Below, one piece after another: positions 29,833-38,248 of a DNA stretch of 40,049 nucleotides. The notes under the pieces were generated by a model, which did no database searches, was not told where the DNA came from, and saw only the letters and a program-made list of their open reading frames with translations. Origin of the DNA: Candidatus Pacearchaeota archaeon CG_4_10_14_0_2_um_filter_35_33 (GTDB taxonomy: Archaea > Nanobdellota > Nanobdellia > Pacearchaeales > GW2011-AR1). Numbering within the stretch: position 1 is the first letter of the stretch; the number at the start of each line of letters is the position of its first letter. The DNA lies in contig PFOR01000001.1 in the NCBI GenBank assembly GCA_002792635.1, positions 1 through 40,049 on the forward strand, read 5' to 3'. The position numbers were made by a program, and so were the translations under genes.

Positions 29833-29851
29833 TCTTTATTGAGCATATGAA

Positions 29852-29861
29852 TTCTTAAATA
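29852..29861 (+). promoter_or_regulatory. TATA element for radB
   Basis: ttcttaaata is centred about 26 bases before ATG 29883. Confidence 0.45.
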
Positions 29862-29882
29862 GCTGGCTGGTTTTTCATCATT

Positions 29883-30587
29883 ATGGCAAAGATAGGCTCT
29901 GGAAGTTATGATATCAACAAATGGTTGTATGGAGGTTACGAGAGAGATGTTATAACCTGTTTTTATGGGGGGCCCGGGACAGGAAAGACTAATTTTTGTC
30001 TATTGGCTGCTGTTTCACAAGCCAAGAAAGGGAATAAAGTGATTTATATTGATACTGAAGGTGGTTTTAGCAGTGATAGGACTAAACAGTTAATTAATAA
30101 TGGGAATGGGAAAGGTTTGGATTCTGATGGCGTTCTAAGAAATATTTTGATTTTGAGGGCGACTAACTTTAAGGAGCAGAAGAAAGCGTTTGATGATTTA
30201 TTGAAAAATTTGAAGAAAGAAGTTTCGCTAATAGTGGTAGATGGGATGACTATGCTTTACCGGTTAGAGTTGGGAGATGCTCGGGATAAGGAAAAAGGAG
30301 AGATACAAAAAGTTAATTCTGAGCTTGCTAGACAGATGAGAGTTTTAGCAGAAATAGCCAGGAAGCAAGGGATTCCTGTTTTGGTGACTAATCAAGTTTA
30401 TAGTTGGGACGGAAAAATTGGAATGGTTGGAGGTGATATATTGAAGTATTGGAGTAAATGTTTGATTGAATTGGAAAATGATAAAGGTAGAAGATTTGCA
30501 TATCTGAGGAAACATAGAAGTTTGGGTGAGAAGAGTCTTGGATTTCAAATTTGGAATGGAGGCGTTAGGAAAAGGGGTTGGTTGTAA
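29883..30587 (+). CDS. radB: DNA repair and recombination protein RadB
   Basis: 234 residues, the size of the RadA core without its N-terminal helix-hairpin-helix domain, as in RadB. Walker A is 'CFYGGPGTGKTNFCLLAAV', 'VIYIDTEGGFSSDR' follows, Walker B 'VSLIVVDGMTMLYRL', and 'QGIPVLVTNQVYSWDGKIGMVGGDILKYWSKCLIEL' is RecA-like. RadB is a RadA paralogue with weak ATPase activity that assists recombination. It lies directly upstream of the DNA ligase gene. Confidence 0.92.
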   Translation: MAKIGSGSYDINKWLYGGYERDVITCFYGGPGTGKTNFCLLAAVSQAKKGNKVIYIDTEGGFSSDRTKQLINNGNGKGLDSDGVLRNILILRATNFKEQKKAFDDLLKNLKKEVSLIVVDGMTMLYRLELGDARDKEKGEIQKVNSELARQMRVLAEIARKQGIPVLVTNQVYSWDGKIGMVGGDILKYWSKCLIELENDKGRRFAYLRKHRSLGEKSLGFQIWNGGVRKRGWL

Positions 30588-30590
30588 AGA

Positions 30591-30600
30591 ATTATATAGG
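30591..30600 (+). promoter_or_regulatory. TATA-like element for the ligase gene
   Basis: attatatagg lies about 25 bases before ATG 30620. Confidence 0.45.
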
Positions 30601-30619
30601 TATTTGTTTTTAGCAATTC

Positions 30620-32299
30620 ATGTTATATAATGAGTTTGTGAAGGTTTATGATGCTCTTGCTGGAACTACTAGGAAACTTGAAAAAGCAGATATTCTTGCC
30701 GGGTTTCTTAAGAAGTTGAAGGAGAGTAAATGGATTTATCTTTTAAGAGGGAGAGTAACAGCCGATTATGATGAAAGGGTTTTTGGTATTTCGAATCAGC
30801 TTGTTATCAAGGCTATTTCAAGATCTTCAGGGGAAAGTGAAAAATATGTTACTGGAAGATTTAGGAAAATTGGCGATTTGGGAGAGGTTGCTGAAGAATT
30901 GATGGGAAAGAAAAGGCAGAGTACCTTATTTTCAGGCAAGTTGCAGACTACGAAAGTGTTTAGCAATTTGCAGAAGTTAATGATTATTGAGGGAAAAGGG
31001 AGTGTTGATAAGAAGCTTGCACTGATAGCGGAATTGTTAAGTAATGCTTCTGGGAAAGAGGCGAAGTATATTATAAGAACTTTATTGAACGATTTAAGAG
31101 TTGGTGTTGCAGATGCTATTTTGAGAGATGGGATTGTTGGCGCTTTCTTTAAGAAAGATGATTGGAAAGAGATGAAGGAGATTGTTGAGGAGGCGTATGA
31201 TAAGATAAATGATTTTGCAGAAATTTATGATATTGCGAGTAAGGGAAAGAAAGCGTTGACGAAATTAGAAGTAAAGCCAGGGAGACCGATAAAAGTTATG
31301 TTACCAGTTAAAGTGAATGAGTTGGAAGAGGCGTTTAGGATTTGCGGGAAGCCGATGGCTGTTGAGCACAAGTATGATGGTTTTAGGGTTATAATCAGCA
31401 ATGATGGAAAGAAGATAACATTGTTTACTAGGAGATTAGATAATGTTACAAAGCAGTTTCCAGATGTTGTTGAAACTGTTAAGAAATATGTTAAGGGAAA
31501 GAATTATGTTTTAGATAGTGAGGTAGTAGGGTATGATTTTAAAACAGGAAAAGCAAGACCATTTGAAGCAATTAGCCAAAGAATTAAGAGGAAGTATGAG
31601 GTTGATAGACTGATAAAAGAGCTTCCTGTTGAGATAAATGTGTTTGATATTATATATTATAACGGAAAGAGTGTTTTATTGGATTCGTTTAGGAAGAGGA
31701 GGAAGTTATTGGAGAGAATTGTGAAACCTACTAAAAATAAAATTAGATTAAGTAAACAGTTTGTTTCTGATAATAAAAAGAAGATAGAGAAGTTTTACAA
31801 GGATGCCTTGAAACAGGGAGAAGAAGGGATAATGCTGAAGAATTTGAATGCGGTTTATAGGCCAGGAAGGAGGGTAGGATATATTGTTAAAATGAAGCCT
31901 GTTGTTAATGATTTAGATTTGGTTATTACTGGAGCAGAATACGGCACAGGAAAAAGGGCAGGAGGGTTGACGAGCTATTATGTTGCTTGTAAGAAAAATG
32001 GAGAGTTTGTTGAAATTGGGAGAGTCAGTTCTGGATTGAAAGAAAAAGAAGGAATGGGAACGACATATAAGGAGATGGATAAATTGTTGAGACCTTTGAT
32101 TGTTAAAACAGATGGAAGAAAAGTAAGGGTTAAACCCAAGATTGTTGTAAGCGTTACTTATCAGAATATTCAGAAAAGTCCGGGCTATAGCTCAGGATAC
32201 GCTATGAGATTTCCAAGGATAACTCATTATAGACCTGACAGAAATACAGAAGATATTGCAGATTTAAAAGATATAAAGATGGTATCAAGAGATAAGTAA
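30620..32299 (+). CDS. lig: ATP-dependent DNA ligase
   Basis: 559 residues, typical of archaeal replicative ligase. An N-terminal helical DNA-binding domain ('LYNEFVKVYDALAGTTRKLEKADILAGFL', 'YIIRTLLNDLRVGVADAILRDGI') precedes the nucleotidyltransferase core with motif I 'MAVEHKYDGFRVII' (the Lys is adenylated), 'VLDSEVVGYD', 'GEEGIMLKN' and 'GYIVKMKP'. The OB domain contains 'EIGRVSSGL' and 'SGYAMRFPRITHYRPDR'. It seals nicks in replication and repair and may act with PCNA. Confidence 0.96.
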   Translation: MLYNEFVKVYDALAGTTRKLEKADILAGFLKKLKESKWIYLLRGRVTADYDERVFGISNQLVIKAISRSSGESEKYVTGRFRKIGDLGEVAEELMGKKRQSTLFSGKLQTTKVFSNLQKLMIIEGKGSVDKKLALIAELLSNASGKEAKYIIRTLLNDLRVGVADAILRDGIVGAFFKKDDWKEMKEIVEEAYDKINDFAEIYDIASKGKKALTKLEVKPGRPIKVMLPVKVNELEEAFRICGKPMAVEHKYDGFRVIISNDGKKITLFTRRLDNVTKQFPDVVETVKKYVKGKNYVLDSEVVGYDFKTGKARPFEAISQRIKRKYEVDRLIKELPVEINVFDIIYYNGKSVLLDSFRKRRKLLERIVKPTKNKIRLSKQFVSDNKKKIEKFYKDALKQGEEGIMLKNLNAVYRPGRRVGYIVKMKPVVNDLDLVITGAEYGTGKRAGGLTSYYVACKKNGEFVEIGRVSSGLKEKEGMGTTYKEMDKLLRPLIVKTDGRKVRVKPKIVVSVTYQNIQKSPGYSSGYAMRFPRITHYRPDRNTEDIADLKDIKMVSRDK

Positions 32300-32300
32300 T

Positions 32301-32309
32301 TTTATAAAT
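32301..32309 (+). promoter_or_regulatory. TATA element for the large surface protein
   Basis: tttataaat just after the ligase stop, 22-25 bases before the ATGATG at 32327-32332. Confidence 0.6.
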
Positions 32310-32326
32310 CTAGATTTGTTTTGTTT

Positions 32327-34378
32327 ATGATGGAAAAGAGGGTAAGAAATCTAGCCATCTTGGGCGGTGTATTAGTCATTTTAGTATATTCAGTTTTTTT
32401 TATGTGGGCTTTAAGGCCTGTGTCTGTTAGTGTAGAAAGAGAAACAGTGTTTTTTGAACCACCTGAAAATTCTGCTGGAACTTGTAGTGATGGCGATTAT
32501 GGTGTTTGGCCGTCTACCGCTTCGTCTGTTAACTCAAACCATTATAATTTCGGTCAAGATTTAGGCATCAGTGATTCTTGTTTTAATACCACTAGAGTAA
32601 TTGAATATAGTTGCTTACTAGAAAAAAATATGATTTATAGGTATCAAGAATATGATTGCATTAATGGTTGTGATAGCAATGCCTGTGCTTCCATATCTGA
32701 ATCTCATGTGTTAAGATTTACGAATTTTGTCAGAGATTTCAATAATGGGATAGATTATGTGGATGTTGAAGAGTTGTATGGTGGAGGATGGCATGAAGTT
32801 GCAACAGATAGAAAGACTGGAGATTTAGTTTATGTAGGAGATATAATCTTAACGTTGAATTCTGTCGGATTTGCTCCCAAGATTGTTGATTTGAGTTGGG
32901 GAAACTTAGGCAATCCATGGGTTAGGATGTATGATGCTCGTGATAATATATTGGAAAGGTTGCCTGTATTGGATGATGTTTTGGGTCAGACGGAGTATAC
33001 GTTTAACATATTAGATAGGGATGGGGCATGGTATCCCGGACAGGGTCCAATTCAAGAAGTCACAGCTTACTGGCAGAATGGAGAATTAAAACTTAATTAT
33101 AATGAATTGTCTCCAGGCAAGCAGCACGATTTTACTTTTGAAGTAGTTGATAATTATTTACAAATTAAGGTGCCTATGGCTGAAGGAAATGTTGTAGTTC
33201 CAGTTTTATATGGCGATGGTAATCAATTTACTGGAATTGGGAAGGATTCAGAGAATAAATTTGCGGCGGCTTTGGGAAATGATTTGATTTATGATTCTAC
33301 AGCAGGGGACAAGATGTTTGTTGTCTCTAGAGGGAGTGCTACAGTAACTAACGGAGGAGAGATTCAGTGCGAGTCTGATGTTGTTGCTTTTGCGACAGAA
33401 TGCCTTGAAAGTGAAAGTAGAGATATATATTATCTTGCGAGTGATGATTGTATAAGCAGTTTGCCTGCAAATTGGACTTATGAGGGGTGTGATTATAATG
33501 GGAATGGAATAATAGGGTTTGAAGAGGATATTGATGTTGATTATGATTTAACAATTTATGAGAATGGGGCGTTGTTTGATGATTCCATCATATTAAGAGG
33601 GAACGTGGACATTGAGTTTGTTGAAGATTCTGATACCAGGGTTGATTTTGAATTTAATTTCTCTGAGTCTGAACTGGACTTCACTAAAATATTTATGAGA
33701 AAGCAAAATGACGGGGATGATTACGGTTATTTGATTGTTAATGGGATTAATGCAGGTAAAACTTTTTATGTAGATTCGGTGAGTAATAGTTCGGATTCGG
33801 TTTGTGTAAAAGAGGCGGAGATAGATGATATAGATGATATTTCTTCAAGTTGTCTTAGGGGAAATGAAGTTATAGTTAAATGTAATGGCACGAATGTTGA
33901 AGGGTATACTTGTACTAAAAAGGGTGGAGATTATGTGGTTACGGGACTTAATGATTCCGCAGTCAGGGAGTTTGAGGAAATAGTACGGAATGATGATCCA
34001 GGTGATTGTACGCCTGATTGGAGTTGTACACTTTGGGGTTCATGTTCTTCTGGAACTCAGGAAAGAGTGTGTACTGATTTGAATGGATGTGGGGTAAGTA
34101 CAGGGAAGCCAGAGGAATCTAAGACCTGTCAGACTACCGGAACAGGCTCGAAGTCATGTAATCAATTAGGGGGGGATATTTGTGGAACTGGAGAAGTCTG
34201 TGATGTTAACACTGTTGATGCTACAGATGGCGATTGTTGTATCAGTTCTTGCGTAGAAGAAGGAACATCTCCTGCTTACTTCTGGGTTATTTTTTCGGTT
34301 TTGATATTGGCAATAATTGTTGTAGTTGTTATGATTATTCTTTCTATGAAAAATTCTAGGGGTATTAAAAAATTCTAG
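32327..34378 (+). CDS. Large Cys-rich membrane-anchored surface protein
   Basis: 683 residues from the first of two adjacent ATGs; TATA spacing slightly favours the second, at 32330. An N-terminal signal anchor (NLAILGGVLVILVYSVFFMWAL) and a C-terminal membrane helix (AYFWVIFSVLILAIIVVVVMIIL) bracket a beta-rich ectodomain. Near residues 560-600 'DCTPDWSCTLWGSCSSGTQERVCTDLNGCG' is a thrombospondin type-1-like repeat (W-x5-C, CSxxC), a module seen in DPANN and other archaeal surface proteins. A Cys-rich 'GDICGTGEVCDVNTVDATDGDCCISSC' segment follows. Probably an adhesin or structural protein of the cell surface. Confidence 0.8.
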   Translation: MMEKRVRNLAILGGVLVILVYSVFFMWALRPVSVSVERETVFFEPPENSAGTCSDGDYGVWPSTASSVNSNHYNFGQDLGISDSCFNTTRVIEYSCLLEKNMIYRYQEYDCINGCDSNACASISESHVLRFTNFVRDFNNGIDYVDVEELYGGGWHEVATDRKTGDLVYVGDIILTLNSVGFAPKIVDLSWGNLGNPWVRMYDARDNILERLPVLDDVLGQTEYTFNILDRDGAWYPGQGPIQEVTAYWQNGELKLNYNELSPGKQHDFTFEVVDNYLQIKVPMAEGNVVVPVLYGDGNQFTGIGKDSENKFAAALGNDLIYDSTAGDKMFVVSRGSATVTNGGEIQCESDVVAFATECLESESRDIYYLASDDCISSLPANWTYEGCDYNGNGIIGFEEDIDVDYDLTIYENGALFDDSIILRGNVDIEFVEDSDTRVDFEFNFSESELDFTKIFMRKQNDGDDYGYLIVNGINAGKTFYVDSVSNSSDSVCVKEAEIDDIDDISSSCLRGNEVIVKCNGTNVEGYTCTKKGGDYVVTGLNDSAVREFEEIVRNDDPGDCTPDWSCTLWGSCSSGTQERVCTDLNGCGVSTGKPEESKTCQTTGTGSKSCNQLGGDICGTGEVCDVNTVDATDGDCCISSCVEEGTSPAYFWVIFSVLILAIIVVVVMIILSMKNSRGIKKF

Positions 34379-34387
34379 CTTTCTAGA

Positions 34388-34408
34388 TAAAGCTTTAGTA
34401 AAGCTTTA
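34388..34408. promoter_or_regulatory. 21-base palindrome upstream of the secreted coiled-coil gene
   Basis: taaagcttta-g-taaagcttta: two copies of a 10-bp palindrome around one central base. It sits 10 bases after the previous stop and just before the TATA element atatttaaaa (34416-34425). The position next to the TATA box suits an operator; it could also fold as a terminator for the upstream gene. Confidence 0.45.
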
Positions 34409-34447
34409 CAAAAGCATATTTAAAAGGAAAATATTTTTGATTGAATC

Positions 34448-35299
34448 ATGATAAACAGAGCTGAAAGGAGATATAATGAAATGGAAAGCAAAATGGTTAA
34501 AGTAAGTGCATTATTTGCAGTTGCTTTGCTTTTAGCCGGAATCGTTGTTCCTTTTGCTAGTGCTCAACTGGGAGAAGAGAATAGGGTGGCAAGGCAGAGA
34601 TATGTACAGGCAAAGAGCGATTTTGTTCAACTTAGAAACCAATACCAGGAAGCTAGACAAGATTTTCTTCGGGCTAAGAATCAGCATGGATTGAGGCATA
34701 AGGCTACGGTCGCTGCTGCCAGCAATTTTCTTGATAAGGCTATGAGTGCTATAGTATCTCATTTGGAAAAAATTAAGGCATTTGTGGAATCTGATTGGGC
34801 TTTGTCCGATTCAGACAAATCAAGAATCGTTAATAAGATAAATACAGAAGTGAGCTGGATTGAAGCTAGACAAGCAGAACTTGAAGGTGCCTCAAGAACA
34901 GATCTTGTTGAAATCGGAAAGGAAGTTCAGAATAGGTGGCAGAACATCATCAGAGCTAACTTGAAGGAATATACAGGAGAAGTTCTTAGTGCTAGGGCTG
35001 ATTGGTTGATTGGCGAAGCTGATAAGGTTGAAGGCATTCTTCAGGACGAAATTGACAAGGCTTCTGCTGCAGGAAAGGATGTAACTGAAGCACAGCAATT
35101 GCTTGATGATTTCAAGACTAAAGTTGATTTGGCTGAGGCTGAATATGACAAAGCGAAAAATAGTTTTGAAAACACAGGTGATTTGGATGATGTAGATGGA
35201 TTGTTCAGAGAAGGTTATAACTTTATTAAGGCAGGAAATAGGTATCTTTTAGATGTTTATAATGACGCTCAAAGAATAAATTCTTCGTTGCGTGGTTAA
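34448..35299 (+). CDS. Secreted coiled-coil protein
   Basis: 283 residues from ATG 34448, which lies 27 bases after the TATA centre. An internal ATG at 34481, 10 bases after an AAAGGAG, is an alternative start closer to the signal peptide (VSALFAVALLLAGIVVPFASAQ). After cleavage the protein is almost entirely helical with long coiled coils ('QRYVQAKSDFVQLRNQYQEARQDFLRAKNQ', 'AQQLLDDFKTKVDLAEAEYDKAKNSF'). There is no C-terminal anchor. It probably forms extended extracellular structures. A hairpin terminator overlaps its stop codon. Confidence 0.75.
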   Translation: MINRAERRYNEMESKMVKVSALFAVALLLAGIVVPFASAQLGEENRVARQRYVQAKSDFVQLRNQYQEARQDFLRAKNQHGLRHKATVAAASNFLDKAMSAIVSHLEKIKAFVESDWALSDSDKSRIVNKINTEVSWIEARQAELEGASRTDLVEIGKEVQNRWQNIIRANLKEYTGEVLSARADWLIGEADKVEGILQDEIDKASAAGKDVTEAQQLLDDFKTKVDLAEAEYDKAKNSFENTGDLDDVDGLFREGYNFIKAGNRYLLDVYNDAQRINSSLRG

Positions 35300-35338
35300 T
35301 TTTTCACGCAACTTTTTTATTTTTTATTTTTTATTTTT
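35287..35338 (+). terminator. Hairpin plus T-tract terminator
   Basis: gttgcgtg (35287-35294) and cacgcaac (35305-35312) form a perfect 8-bp stem with a 10-base loop, followed by a T-rich tract of about 25 bases. This has the shape of a bacterial intrinsic terminator and overlaps the last codons and stop of the secreted protein gene. Confidence 0.75.
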
Positions 35339-35387
35339 GGAAAGGTTTATAAAAGGATTTCTTTTTTAAATGCCATAGTTATTTACG

Positions 35388-35960
35388 ATGGTGAAATCAA
35401 ATTTGAAAGTTCAGAACATTGTTGCTACTTCTTCCTTAGGAAAGCCGGTTTCGTTGACAAAACTTGCGAGAAGCAATAGCAGTACAGAGTATAATCCCGA
35501 ACAGTTCCCAGGTTTAGTTCTGAGAGTTCAGAAACCTAAGTCTGCTGTTTTAGTGTTTTCTTCGGGGAATCTTGTGTGTACAGGTACGAAATCGGTTGCA
35601 CAGGTTAAAGAGGTGATTACGCAGGTGATAAAGACGCTTGCGAAAATAGGGGTTAAGATCACCGACAAACCAAAGATAACTGTTCAGAACATTGTGGCTT
35701 CTGGCAGTATCGATGTAGATCTTAACCTTAATATTCTTGCATTGGAATTGGGGAATACGGAGTATGAGCCTGAACAGTTCCCAGGTTTAGTTTACAAATT
35801 GGATGAACCCACAACTACTTTCTTGTTGTTTAGCAATGGTAAATTGGTTTGTACAGGTACAAAAAGTAGAAAAGAATTGGAAGCTGCAATGACTCAATTG
35901 AGTAGGAATATTAAGGAAGTTCTGAGAAGGATTAATGCTAAGAAGAAAAAGAAGCGTTAG
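35388..35960 (+). CDS. tbp: TATA-binding protein
   Basis: 190 residues. Two direct repeats of the TBP saddle are visible: 'VQNIVATSSLGKPVSLTKLA... STEYNPEQFPGLVLRVQKPKSAVLVFSSGNLVCTGTKS' and 'VQNIVASGSIDVDLNLNILA... TEYEPEQFPGLVYKLDEPTTTFLLFSNGKLVCTGTKS'. The end is a basic tail (RRINAKKKKKR) instead of the acidic tail seen in many archaeal TBPs. Its own promoter has tttataaaa at 35346-35354, about 38 bases before the ATG, giving a short leader. It would recognise the TATA elements listed here. Confidence 0.96.
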   Translation: MVKSNLKVQNIVATSSLGKPVSLTKLARSNSSTEYNPEQFPGLVLRVQKPKSAVLVFSSGNLVCTGTKSVAQVKEVITQVIKTLAKIGVKITDKPKITVQNIVASGSIDVDLNLNILALELGNTEYEPEQFPGLVYKLDEPTTTFLLFSNGKLVCTGTKSRKELEAAMTQLSRNIKEVLRRINAKKKKKR

Positions 35961-36005
35961 ATTACATTATAATTAATTTTTTAAATTAGTTTGATATTGA
36001 GGGAC

Positions 36006-36489
36006 ATGAATACCTTATTTGTTTGTTATGGAAATATAGCAAGAAGCCAGTTCGCAAAGGCATTTTATGTCAAGGTTTCTTGAGCATCCAAAAGTTCAAA
36101 CAAACCCCGCACTTTAATAGGATAAGACACAAGAACTTTTTGATATTCATTTTAATGGGGAAGGAAATGTAAAAAGTGTACGTACAGATGCCAAAGATTA
36201 TGTCGGAAGAGAGTTGGGCAATTATGCTACATCTACTGTTTCTTGTATGAGGGAATTAGGGATGGACATTTCACATAATCAAGCAAAACATCTAACTCCT
36301 GAAATGGTTGACTGAGCTAATAGGATTTTAGTTATTACAGATAGGGAAAGCTGGCCTGATTTCCTTGATGACAAGGTTGAATATTGGCTTGTTTCTGATC
36401 CCGGTGAAACAAGAACTTATGAAGCACATGTGTCTGCTAGGGACAATATTAAGAAAAGAATCGAGGATTTAATCAAAAGAACTGGTTAA
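36006..36489 (+). pseudogene. Decayed low-molecular-weight protein tyrosine phosphatase / arsenate reductase-like gene
   Basis: The first frame starts MNTLFVCYGNIARSQFAKAF with an intact CX5RS P-loop and stops at 36080. A second frame continues FLEHPKVQTNPAL, two stops (36115, 36118), then DKTQELFDIHFNGEGNVKSV. The rest includes 'ELGMDISHNQAKHLTPEMVD', a TGA near 36313 and 'ANRILVITDRESWPDFLDDKVEYWLVSDPGET' to the TAA at 36487. At least one frameshift and three nonsense codons make this a true pseudogene. Its end overlaps the convergent nreA gene by 17 bases. Confidence 0.8.
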
Positions 36490-37627
36490 GTCTGGTTTGT
36501 TTTTTGTAATTATTTAGGAGCCAGGACCTTTTAGTGAAATTGTCTATATGTATCTTTAGACGGGATTGTATTTTTTGCAAGGCTTCTTGAAGTGTAGGAA
36601 ATTTTTCAGGATTTTTGAATGCTGCTCTAGATGCTTCTCTTAATATTCCTACTCCGCAAGGGGCATAGTATTCAGGCCTGATTTCCCTGATGACCAGGCA
36701 GGATGCTTGTCTTTTCACTTTTTCCAAGTATTCTGTTAATGCAAGTCTATTAGCATAATAAGCTCCTGTAACATTGTCTGCATATTTTTTTCTTGAGAAG
36801 AATGTTTCATAATCTTGCCAAATTTGAAATTTGTTTAATGAAATTTCCAAAACTTCGAAAGAATATTTATCAGGTAACAGCAGGAATTCATAGTGGTTGC
36901 CGAGATAAGTGGAATGAAAGACCTGATATTCAAAGATTTCTGGCATCAACTTTATTTTTTTGAGTTTGTCTTTGGATATTGTATCATCTGTTGCTGTTAT
37001 AGACCATCTCGTTGGCACAAGTTTTCTATTCTTTTTTAATCCTAAGAGGCCTGCAGAAAGGATTTTGATGATGTTTGATATTTGAATTTTGGATTTGTGG
37101 AGTTCTAATATTGCTGGCGCTGATTTTATATCTGTATCGTTTACCAAGTAGTCAACTTTCTTTTTGATTTTTGTGTTTTCTTCCAATCTTGCTTTTTGTA
37201 AGGGTGCTGTTTTTGCTATTAATGGAACCCGGGTATCAGGGTGTTTTGTAAATGAAGTTGGTTTTTTTAGAAAAAACTGGGTTGCTACAGATTTATGAGC
37301 CATTGCTATTTCATTAAAGATTTGTTTGAATTTTGATTCCTGTTTTTTGATGTTTGATTGCTTTCTAGAGTAAATTAATTGGTTTCTGAGTTGCATTATT
37401 TTTTCTATTGATAGCTTATTTTTATACCAGCTTTTAGGAGATGACATGATTTCGTTTTTGCCATATGTTTCTGGAGATAAAATACCTGTGTAAACTTCGG
37501 GATAATTCCAGCGCCCTACAAATATCTCTGGAGGGGAAGAGCCAGAGAATTCTGTTTTCTTTGTTCCAGGTAGTAAAAATGAGTGTTGTTTGCAATTTTC
37601 TTGGCCACATATTTTACATAAGGACAT
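36473..37627 (-). CDS. nreA: DNA repair protein NreA with PCNA-binding tail
   Basis: 384 residues. The N-terminal zinc motif 'LCKICGQENCKQH' (CxxC...C) and the signature 'RKLVPTRWSITATDDTISK' identify the Nre family (COG1602). 'REIRPEYYAPCGVGILREASRAAF' is also family-like. The C-terminus is QTRLNQFF, a PCNA-interacting (PIP) box (Q-x-x-L-x-x-F-F). NreA helps resist DNA damage in Haloferax and interacts with PCNA. A TATA-like tatatta (37650-37656) lies 26 bases upstream. Confidence 0.92.
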   Translation of the reverse strand: MSLCKICGQENCKQHSFLLPGTKKTEFSGSSPPEIFVGRWNYPEVYTGILSPETYGKNEIMSSPKSWYKNKLSIEKIMQLRNQLIYSRKQSNIKKQESKFKQIFNEIAMAHKSVATQFFLKKPTSFTKHPDTRVPLIAKTAPLQKARLEENTKIKKKVDYLVNDTDIKSAPAILELHKSKIQISNIIKILSAGLLGLKKNRKLVPTRWSITATDDTISKDKLKKIKLMPEIFEYQVFHSTYLGNHYEFLLLPDKYSFEVLEISLNKFQIWQDYETFFSRKKYADNVTGAYYANRLALTEYLEKVKRQASCLVIREIRPEYYAPCGVGILREASRAAFKNPEKFPTLQEALQKIQSRLKIHIDNFTKRSWLLNNYKKQTRLNQFF

Positions 37628-37665
37628 CCCCTCTGGAAAAGGAATTGCTATATTAATCTATGTCA

Positions 37666-37923
37666 TCACCACCTAGTTTTTAGAATTCTTGCCTTGTTTG
37701 CGTGATGGTGTGTTAAACCAACTATTAAAAATATTATTCCGACTGCTATTCCAGAGTATCCTATAGACACTAGTTCAGGAATTGCCGAGCCAAATTGTAG
37801 AATTCCAAATCCAAATATTAATGTAGCCATAGATGTTCTTATGTATGATAGAAAAGTTCTTTCATTTGAAAGAAGTGTCTGTTCCCTTATGAGCTTCTGG
37901 TTTGACACCTTCTTGTTTTTCAT
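37666..37923 (-). CDS. DUF202 family membrane protein
   Basis: 85 residues. 'REQTLLSNERTFLSYIRTSMATLIFGFGILQFG' is the DUF202 (YidH-like) signature: a cytoplasmic 'LanERTfLAwiRT' followed by two or three membrane helices. The role is unknown. A TATA element (attataaat, about 37945-37953) lies 25 bases upstream of the start. Confidence 0.88.
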   Translation of the reverse strand: MKNKKVSNQKLIREQTLLSNERTFLSYIRTSMATLIFGFGILQFGSAIPELVSIGYSGIAVGIIFLIVGLTHHHANKARILKTRW

Positions 37924-37958
37924 GAATGATTGAAGAACTTATGTATTATAAATCTTTT

Positions 37959-38162
37959 TTATCCTTTCAAATCAGAGATTCCAAGCAAGATAAATAACAC
38001 TCCAATCATCACGATAAACCAGAAAACTCCTCCCTTGAGGAATTCCCATGCGGCATATCTGAAGTCCCAAAAGCCTTCCCACCAAACCGGGGAATACCAT
38101 GCAATCAATATTGGAATTATCACAAGGATAAGTCCAAGCAAGATTTCTGCCCATTTATTCAT
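37959..38162 (-). CDS. Small two-helix membrane protein
   Basis: 67 residues: 'MNKWAEILLGLILVIIPILIAWYSPVWWEGFWDFRYAAWEFLKGGVFWFIVMIGVLFILLGISDLKG'-type layout with a Trp-rich loop between two membrane helices. Families like this are common small membrane proteins in archaea; the function is unknown. A symmetric TATA element is at leaderless spacing upstream. Confidence 0.7.
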   Translation of the reverse strand: MNKWAEILLGLILVIIPILIAWYSPVWWEGFWDFRYAAWEFLKGGVFWFIVMIGVLFILLGISDLKG

Positions 38163-38182
38163 AGTATTCTGATAGAAAGTCG

Positions 38183-38192
38183 ATTTATAAAT
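38183..38192 (-). promoter_or_regulatory. TATA element for the small membrane protein
   Basis: atttataaat is centred 25 bases from the start codon at 38162. Confidence 0.6.
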
Positions 38193-38248
38193 ATTGTTGT
38201 TTATTATTATATCGTTACACTTAAATAGATTATGAATGAAGTTAAGTC

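Noticed and set aside
36300-36330. TGA in the phosphatase remnant as selenocysteine or reassigned codon
   Set aside because: The same gene also has a frameshift and TAA/TAG stops, and TGA ends several intact genes here, so decay explains it.
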